DNA from: Flavobacteriales bacterium
GTDB taxonomy: Bacteria; Bacteroidota; Bacteroidia; Flavobacteriales_E; Vicingaceae
DNA: 64,000 nucleotides
Assembly (NCBI GenBank): GCA_020635795.1
Contig: JACJZD010000001.1
Coordinates: forward strand, 195,001 to 259,000
Direction of reading: 5' to 3'
Part shown: positions 59,032 through 64,000 of the stretch, in pieces
Layout of the letters: each line of letters starts with the position of its first letter
Numbering within the stretch: the stretch's first letter is position 1
Made by a program: the position numbers and the translations under genes
The notes under the pieces: generated by a model
What the model was told of the DNA's origin: nothing
Seen by the model: only the letters and a program-made list of their open reading frames with translations
Database searches by the model: none

Positions 59032-59697
59032 TTAAGCTTTTGGATTTTTCTTATACAAAAATTCATTTCTAAAATCAAACAATAATCTTGAGAAATGAAG
59101 CCTATTAGAATTGTTTTTATCAAGTAAAAGCTGATTAATATCGGAATTAATCATAAACCTCAGGTATTTGGGAACATCAAAAAAATAAATTTCATTATTA
59201 ACGAGTTTCTTAATGACTTTGATTGAGGAATTTACATAGATTTTATTAAACCTATCTATATCGCTTTGTTGCAAAGGAATTTTTAAGGAATTACTTTCAT
59301 TGTGATGGTCTAATTCAAATTTAGAACTTATGATATTTCCAAAACCAATTGAAGAATTCGCTTTGTATATTTTCTTGATATAATCATTAGACTTACAACT
59401 CAATAAAAATATGTCATGTTCATCAAAAAAATGATTTCCCCAAGTTGCATCAAGAAAATACTTTTCATATGAGTGACTGTCATCTGGTTCATATAATCCT
59501 GAAGAACTCCCGTGACCAAGATAAATAATTAATGATTTAGGTTCTAAGTTACCCAAAATACTTTTCGCATTGTTTAAAGATTCTTGTTCGGAATTAAAAG
59601 AAAAATAATAGTTTTCGAATTCTTCTTTATATACACTTAAAAAGTTTGTTGACTTATCTAAAGCGTGAAGTATTAATATTTTGTTATAATTATTCAT
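59032..59697 (-). CDS. Small caspase/CHAT-like cysteine protease
   Basis: 221 residues from the ATG at 59697, chosen because it overlaps the upstream stop by 8 bp and begins directly before the first core strand; the frame extends 11 codons further. The caspase-fold signature is clear: strand SLIIYLGHGSSSGLY with catalytic His62, and strand DIFLLSCKSNDY with catalytic Cys101, followed by a helix and SIGFGNIISS. The length fits a bare CHAT-like domain with a helical tail and no sensor domain. It is the last gene of the four-gene operon, the usual place for an effector. Activity and substrate are unproven. Confidence 0.75.
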   Translation of the reverse strand: MNNYNKILILHALDKSTNFLSVYKEEFENYYFSFNSEQESLNNAKSILGNLEPKSLIIYLGHGSSSGLYEPDDSHSYEKYFLDATWGNHFFDEHDIFLLSCKSNDYIKKIYKANSSIGFGNIISSKFELDHHNESNSLKIPLQQSDIDRFNKIYVNSSIKVIKKLVNNEIYFFDVPKYLRFMINSDINQLLLDKNNSNRLHFSRLLFDFRNEFLYKKNPKA

Positions 59698-60406
59698 TAA
59701 GTCTAGAATAATGTGATATTGACAAATCAATAAATTCTTTAATGAATCTTAATCCTCCTATGTCTATGCTATTTGTGTTAAGAATATCGGCAATTCGTTT
59801 ACCATCAAAGTCGGAATTACCCGTATTTATTACCATATTTGAATCAAAGGATAGAATAGAATCTAAAACAACATTTGAGATTGTATTTGATTCTCTGAGT
59901 AGTGTTTTAATTTCCTGAAAACGCTGCTCGTCTCTTCTGCAAAATTTAACTTTTAACTCAATTACTTTGCTAATAAAGTCTAGTGCTGGGATTATATCAT
60001 CAGGTTGATTTTCTAATTCATTTTTTATTTTCCCAATAACATAATCAGAGGCTTTTTTAATGTCAGAAGAATAAACTAAGAAAGTTTTACTTTTCCATTT
60101 GTCTTTAATTTCTAAAACATTTTCAATTATATCCCAACCTTTAATTCCTGCAAATCCATCTGTATTATCTGGTATGATGTTCCAATCTGTTATTATTAAG
60201 TTGATATTTCTTCCTTTTGATTTTTCTAAAACCTCTGTTTTAAACTTTTCAAACTCAAATTCATTCGTATCAACATTAAAGGAATCATTTGGATTTATAA
60301 CAATAGGATTAACTTGACATCCTTCAATAGTTATTTTATTGTTATACTGATTTGGAGCATCAGAATCATCATCAAAAACTAAATAATTCAATTCAACTTG
60401 ACTCAT
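59690..60406 (-). CDS. Divergent receiver (REC)-like protein
   Basis: 238 residues. The arrangement fits a response-regulator receiver: strand NYLVFDDDSDAPNQ with acidic residues 12-14; strand NLIITDWNIIPDNTDGFAG with Asp74 as candidate phosphate acceptor; strand TFLVYSSD with Ser113/114 in the Thr position; and VIELKVKFCRRD with a candidate Lys. The tail after about 165 is helical and contains no DNA-binding domain. It starts at the last base of the GHKL gene stop (TAATG overlap) and its end overlaps the protease gene, so it could relay phosphorylation or conformation from the kinase-like protein to the protease. Confidence 0.6.
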   Translation of the reverse strand: MSQVELNYLVFDDDSDAPNQYNNKITIEGCQVNPIVINPNDSFNVDTNEFEFEKFKTEVLEKSKGRNINLIITDWNIIPDNTDGFAGIKGWDIIENVLEIKDKWKSKTFLVYSSDIKKASDYVIGKIKNELENQPDDIIPALDFISKVIELKVKFCRRDEQRFQEIKTLLRESNTISNVVLDSILSFDSNMVINTGNSDFDGKRIADILNTNSIDIGGLRFIKEFIDLSISHYSRLNE

Positions 60407-62919
60407 TAGATTACAATTTTAAAACAAGCTCCTTTGAGCTTTTCATTATTCCCAATAAAGTCAATGGTTCCCTTTAAACTATTAACTCTTTTTTTGACAT
60501 CAAACATACCAATACCTGAGCCTTTTGATTTTGATTCTCGAACACCTAATTCAAAAATTGATTGAGAGTTTTTAACTAAATTTTCAGGCATTCCATCACC
60601 ATTATCATAGTAATAGATTTCTAATTTATTGCCATTTAATTTAAACTCTACTATAACTTCCTTGGCGTTTGCTTTTCTTGAATTTGAAACCAAATTATCT
60701 AAAATAATGTCAATTTCAATCGGATTTATTAAAACAAATTTATCTGTAACATTAACGGTTTTCACTTTTAGACCTTTAAATGATACAGCTAAATCTTCTA
60801 AATATTCTGAAATATATTTTGGCAAGTTGACGCGTTGATTAGTAAACTTGTAGTCGAAATTTGACTTAATAATAATTTGAGAAACTTTAATAGCTTTATC
60901 AATGTTGCTTTTTATTGAATATAATTTGTTTTTAACCTCATCACTAATATTTGATGTAATCAATTCATTGATATAAGTTGAGGCATTACCAACATATAAA
61001 TCAATAGAGTGAACAAGCTGTTCTGCATCATCACTTAGGGTTTTACGGGTAGCATTTAAGTATTGATTTTTTTTAGTTTCAATATTTAATTTATCAGATA
61101 AATTCTTGCTTTTTTCTTTTTCTTCCTTTGCTTTTTGTTCTGCTTTAATTTTAGCTAACTCTGCTTCAGCTCTTTCTTTTTCCTTTTTTAAGGTTTCAAG
61201 TTCAGCTTTTCTTCTTTTTTCTTCTTCTTCCTTTTGTTTCCTTTCAGCTTCTTCTCTTTTTTGTTTTTCTATTTCAGCTTGTTTTTCAGCTTCAATTCGC
61301 CTCTTTCGCTCTTCTTCTTCGCGGTTTTCAGCATCTTCCTTTTCCTTCGCTAACTTGTTAAAATTATCCTCAGTTAATTTAACTTGGTTAAAAAGAATCT
61401 TATCATTTGTTTTTTCAGCAATTTTTTCTAATTCTGCAATAAATTTGGGTTGAACTATATCAAGTTTTTCATTTACAAAACTTACTAAGTCTTTGTTATA
61501 ATCGATTATTTTAATTTCTTTATCATCACTTAAGGTCTTTATTAGATTTACAAAATCAATCTTACTACCAATATTACTTAATGCATCTTCATAAGTATCT
61601 TTATCTTTATCTTGTTTTAATCCTTCTCTTTGTAAATCAGCAATTTCTTCATTCAGGAAATACTTTTTTCTTCTAAATGCTTCCCCCCACAGAACTCCTG
61701 TAACATATCTTTCAAGTCTTTTTAAAGCTTTTTGTTCAAATATGTCAAAAAGGAATTTTTTGCCTTTTGTTTCAACTAACCCTCCATCTCTGCTTGAAAC
61801 TTCCTTAAACTCAATATTATTAACTGTTGTTAATTCAACTTTTCCAAATAATTCACGTGTACCTAAATTTCTTCCAAAGCCTTGCTGTTTACTTGAGTCT
61901 AATTTCCAACTATCATCACCGACATTTCCATATGGTTGTACACGAAATCCATTTTTAAACAAGAAGATATTCCCATAATTCACAGGCTCAATATCCATTA
62001 ATTTTCCAAAATTGATTTTAGCACTTCGGTTTAAGAAATAAAGATTAATTTCTAGGTCATCAATTATTGATATATAATTATTTGGTTCTTCAATATGATA
62101 AATCAAAGTTCCTCTATCAATAATTTTAGTGGTAATTGTATCACCTTTTAAGCTTAAATCAATTTGAGTAGTTTTAATGTCAAGCACCTTAAGGATACTG
62201 TTGTCAATTACACCATTGATTTTTAAATTATTCCCTGAATTTTTATCTAGTTCAACAAATTCCTCCGCTACAATTTCAATTTTAAATGAGTTAACCTTCG
62301 AAAAAGGATTAATTAATTTTTCAAGAGACCTTCTCAATTCTTGAAGTTTTTGCTTATCCCAAGTAGAATTGAGGTTTTTAACCTTTAAGATAGTACCGTG
62401 ATGTTTTGATTGAGGAAAAATATTCTTGGATTCAATTTCTTCAAATGGAATTTCAACAGAACCAAAACTTTGTTGTGCATCTTTTTCAAATTCTCTCCAA
62501 TCGACATTTACTTTAAAAGTAATGTTAGAATTAATTTTAGAAGTTATTAATTCAAGATCTTCACCTAATCTATCGCAAGAAAAACGACCAACACCTTTTG
62601 CTCCGGCATAAAACCTTCTTGACTTAAGATTATTTAAATGCGAATCCCGTTTTAAATCTTTATCTTCTGTATTATCTTTTTTCGCTGAATAAGCAACTGC
62701 AAACCATTTCTTTTCCAAATCATCTTTAGACATCCCTTTTCCATTATCAGAAATGATAATTTCGTTTTTGCTAAAGGAAATCTTTACATAATCAGCATAC
62801 GCATCATAAGAATTTTTAACAAGCTCATATATTGCAATAAAATCATCAGTAATTAAATCTCTACCAATGATGTTTTTCATCCCTGTTTTTACATCAAATT
62901 TTAGCTTTCCCTTATCCAT
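60406..62919 (-). CDS. Dual-GHKL ATPase: MutL/Hsp90-like N-terminus, coiled coil, histidine-kinase-like C-terminus
   Basis: 837 residues. N-terminal GHKL ATPase: N box IYELVKNSYDAYAD (Glu32, Asn36), G1 ISDNGKGMS (58-63), G2 AGAKGVGRFSCDRLG (105-119). An S5-like transducer probably follows (about 150-260), then NYGNIFLFKNGFRVQPYGNV. A highly charged coiled coil spans about 520-610. The C-terminal half has a helical segment with candidate acceptor His637 (DAEQLVHSIDLYVG) and a second ATPase: N box LDNLVSNSRKANAKEV (about 741), G1 YYDNGDGMPEN (772), G2 SKGSGIGMFDVKKRV (about 798). It overlaps the methyltransferase gene by 8 bp. Two complete GHKL sites in one chain are unusual. Confidence 0.85.
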   Translation of the reverse strand: MDKGKLKFDVKTGMKNIIGRDLITDDFIAIYELVKNSYDAYADYVKISFSKNEIIISDNGKGMSKDDLEKKWFAVAYSAKKDNTEDKDLKRDSHLNNLKSRRFYAGAKGVGRFSCDRLGEDLELITSKINSNITFKVNVDWREFEKDAQQSFGSVEIPFEEIESKNIFPQSKHHGTILKVKNLNSTWDKQKLQELRRSLEKLINPFSKVNSFKIEIVAEEFVELDKNSGNNLKINGVIDNSILKVLDIKTTQIDLSLKGDTITTKIIDRGTLIYHIEEPNNYISIIDDLEINLYFLNRSAKINFGKLMDIEPVNYGNIFLFKNGFRVQPYGNVGDDSWKLDSSKQQGFGRNLGTRELFGKVELTTVNNIEFKEVSSRDGGLVETKGKKFLFDIFEQKALKRLERYVTGVLWGEAFRRKKYFLNEEIADLQREGLKQDKDKDTYEDALSNIGSKIDFVNLIKTLSDDKEIKIIDYNKDLVSFVNEKLDIVQPKFIAELEKIAEKTNDKILFNQVKLTEDNFNKLAKEKEDAENREEEERKRRIEAEKQAEIEKQKREEAERKQKEEEEKRRKAELETLKKEKERAEAELAKIKAEQKAKEEKEKSKNLSDKLNIETKKNQYLNATRKTLSDDAEQLVHSIDLYVGNASTYINELITSNISDEVKNKLYSIKSNIDKAIKVSQIIIKSNFDYKFTNQRVNLPKYISEYLEDLAVSFKGLKVKTVNVTDKFVLINPIEIDIILDNLVSNSRKANAKEVIVEFKLNGNKLEIYYYDNGDGMPENLVKNSQSIFELGVRESKSKGSGIGMFDVKKRVNSLKGTIDFIGNNEKLKGACFKIVI

Positions 62920-64000
62920 TTAACACAGAGTTTATTATTAACCCAGCCTGCTCGCCAAAAAGTGGGGGGATTGCATTTCCAATTTGCGAATATCTTGGAA
63001 CTTCTTGAGTTCTTCTTTTACCTCCAGTAGTATATTTTCCTTTAAACTCATACCAATCATTAAATGATTGAATTCTTGCGTACTCACGAACAGTGAAAAT
63101 CCTAGGCTCACAATAGTGAATATAGTCGTCTGGCAATGTTGTTATTGTTGGAGTAGGTCTATTACCTGATAATGGAATCACCGTCCTCTTTTTAAGATTA
63201 AATCTTTCTTTTAATTCGTTTGAAAGTGTTTTATTTTTTTCTGCATTTTGGAGAATAAACTCGAATTTTCTTATTGTATCATCACTGTGTTTTGCAAATC
63301 TATGGCTGTCTGGGATTTTTAAATCAACTCTACCTCTAAGTAATTTTTGATATTTTGATTGAATGGGATTGTAAAGACCTGCTGTGAATGAAGTTGTATC
63401 GGGAGATACAACTTCATTAATTTTTAGCAAGTCTGAAATAGCATCCTCTAAAGAATTTGTCAATCCAATTCCTTTCTTAATTAAAAAAGTTTCTTTTTGC
63501 ATTTGGATTTGCTCAAAAAATCCGTTTGGTTTTACTTGATTAGCAATATCCTTTCTAATACCAACCAAAATAAATCTTGTACGCTTTTGCGGAATACCAA
63601 ATTCTGAGAAATCGATTAGTTTACCCTCAACATTATATCCTTGGAAATCGCCTTTAGGAGAATCGTATTCTAGTGCATTTGTAACATATTCTGAATAGAT
63701 TTTTCCCTTGATTTTATTTTTATCAAACTTCTGTGTAAAACCTTTTACATTTTCAAAAAAAATAACCTTTGGCTGAACTAGTCTAATAAATTTGATGTAA
63801 GACTTAATTAATTCATTCCTTGAATCTCCTTCAATTCTTCGTCCTGCTGTTGAAAATCCCTGGCAAGGTGGACCACCTGCAACAAGGTCAATTTTACCCC
63901 TTAGGGATTTTAAATTGTCCTTATGGTTTTTAATAACTTCGTTGATGTCGTGATTTTGTTTTGGCAACCAATCTGGCCAATCAAAATGATTTTTCTTTTC
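62912..64000 (-). CDS. DNA (cytosine-5)-methyltransferase, 5'-truncated by the window edge
   Basis: The frame stays open to base 64000, so the TTG at 63967 is not the start and the N-terminus, including SAM-binding motif I, lies outside. Visible motifs: IV with the catalytic Cys in GGPPCQGFSTAGRR; VI in FFENVKGF; VIII in GIPQKRTRFILVGIR; a target-recognition region of about 130 residues (including SHRFAKHSDDTIRKFE); IX in IFTVREYARIQSFNDWYEF; and X in QIGNAIPPLFGEQAG. It would methylate C5 of cytosine in a short motif. No restriction nuclease follows; instead the dual-GHKL gene overlaps its end. Confidence 0.94.
   Translation of the reverse strand, partial: EKKNHFDWPDWLPKQNHDINEVIKNHKDNLKSLRGKIDLVAGGPPCQGFSTAGRRIEGDSRNELIKSYIKFIRLVQPKVIFFENVKGFTQKFDKNKIKGKIYSEYVTNALEYDSPKGDFQGYNVEGKLIDFSEFGIPQKRTRFILVGIRKDIANQVKPNGFFEQIQMQKETFLIKKGIGLTNSLEDAISDLLKINEVVSPDTTSFTAGLYNPIQSKYQKLLRGRVDLKIPDSHRFAKHSDDTIRKFEFILQNAEKNKTLSNELKERFNLKKRTVIPLSGNRPTPTITTLPDDYIHYCEPRIFTVREYARIQSFNDWYEFKGKYTTGGKRRTQEVPRYSQIGNAIPPLFGEQAGLIINSVLNG

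Noticed and set aside
58842..59123. Open frame of 93 codons on the minus strand across the structured spacer
   Set aside because: It overlaps the end of the protease gene in another frame and runs through the GC-rich foldable segment; its composition is not protein-like.
61106..61453. Open frame of 115 codons antisense to the coiled coil of the dual-GHKL gene
   Set aside because: Ser/Phe-rich composition is the antisense image of a Lys/Glu-rich coiled coil; no start context or homology.
63965..63967. TTG as start of the cytosine methyltransferase
   Set aside because: The frame is open to the window edge and motif I is missing downstream of the TTG, so the real start is beyond base 64000.

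Overview
The window comes from a low-GC Bacteroidota chromosome, most likely order Flavobacteriales. Support: TonB-dependent receptors with an N-terminal carboxypeptidase-regulatory-like domain, a long acidic tail on ribosomal protein S16, a fused DAHP synthase/chorismate mutase, many proteins starting with Bacteroidota-style signal peptides or lipoboxes, few Shine-Dalgarno sequences, and repeated promoter elements matching the Bacteroidota -7 consensus TAnnTTTG. No rRNA, tRNA, CRISPR array or transposase gene was seen.

Layout. 1-8 kb: the end of an outer-membrane barrel gene, small hypothetical proteins, a YD-repeat protein, a stand-alone IF2_N-like protein and the replicative helicase dnaB. 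8-16 kb: core genes accA, ispE, an LptG-type permease, tgt, a glycosyltransferase overlapping an ECF sigma factor, and rsmG. 16-24 kb: a multidomain SpoIIE-type phosphatase, mfd, and a TlpA-like lipoprotein. 24-28.3 kb: two overlapping zinc-ribbon membrane proteins, one a CPBP protease, then a probable metal locus (Cys-rich small protein, TonB receptor, HMA-domain protein) ending at a strong hairpin. 28.9-32 kb: dxs and the fused shikimate enzyme, converging on a hairpin with the operon rpsP-rimM-trmN6-fdhD (34.6 to 32 kb). 34.7-41.3 kb: a complete SUF iron-sulfur cluster operon sufA-B-C-D-S-E plus a four-helix-bundle gene and a MIP18/SufT-like gene, behind a good promoter. 41.4-46 kb: YdcF-like protein, thiL, a His-rich small protein and a second TonB receptor. 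46-48.4 kb: an orphan PD-(D/E)XK-type protein, hypothetical proteins and local duplications. 48.4-53.7 kb: an operon of MMPL/RND transporter, RmlA, NAD-dependent epimerase and polyprenyl synthetase. 53.8-57.5 kb: a peptide-type ABC substrate-binding lipoprotein and a 601-residue Cys-rich protein of unknown function. 57.6-64 kb: an accessory region.

The accessory region has two parts. The first is a YhcG/DUF1016-type nuclease gene with its own promoter, bracketed by 32-bp direct repeats. The second is a tightly overlapping four-gene operon running in from beyond the right edge: DNA cytosine-5 methyltransferase, a large protein with two GHKL ATPase modules (MutL/Hsp90-like N-terminus, histidine-kinase-like C-terminus), a receiver-like protein, and a small caspase/CHAT-like protease. 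I infer that this is a DNA-modification-linked signalling and protease defence system; I do not recognise this exact architecture. A GC-rich, foldable non-coding stretch separates the two parts.

Other points: an intergenic repeat appears to have been inserted in frame into sufS, adding 11 residues; and several promoters sit so close to the start codon (dnaB, mfd, thiL, the SpoIIE gene) that the mRNAs should be leaderless. That spacing also settles several start codons.
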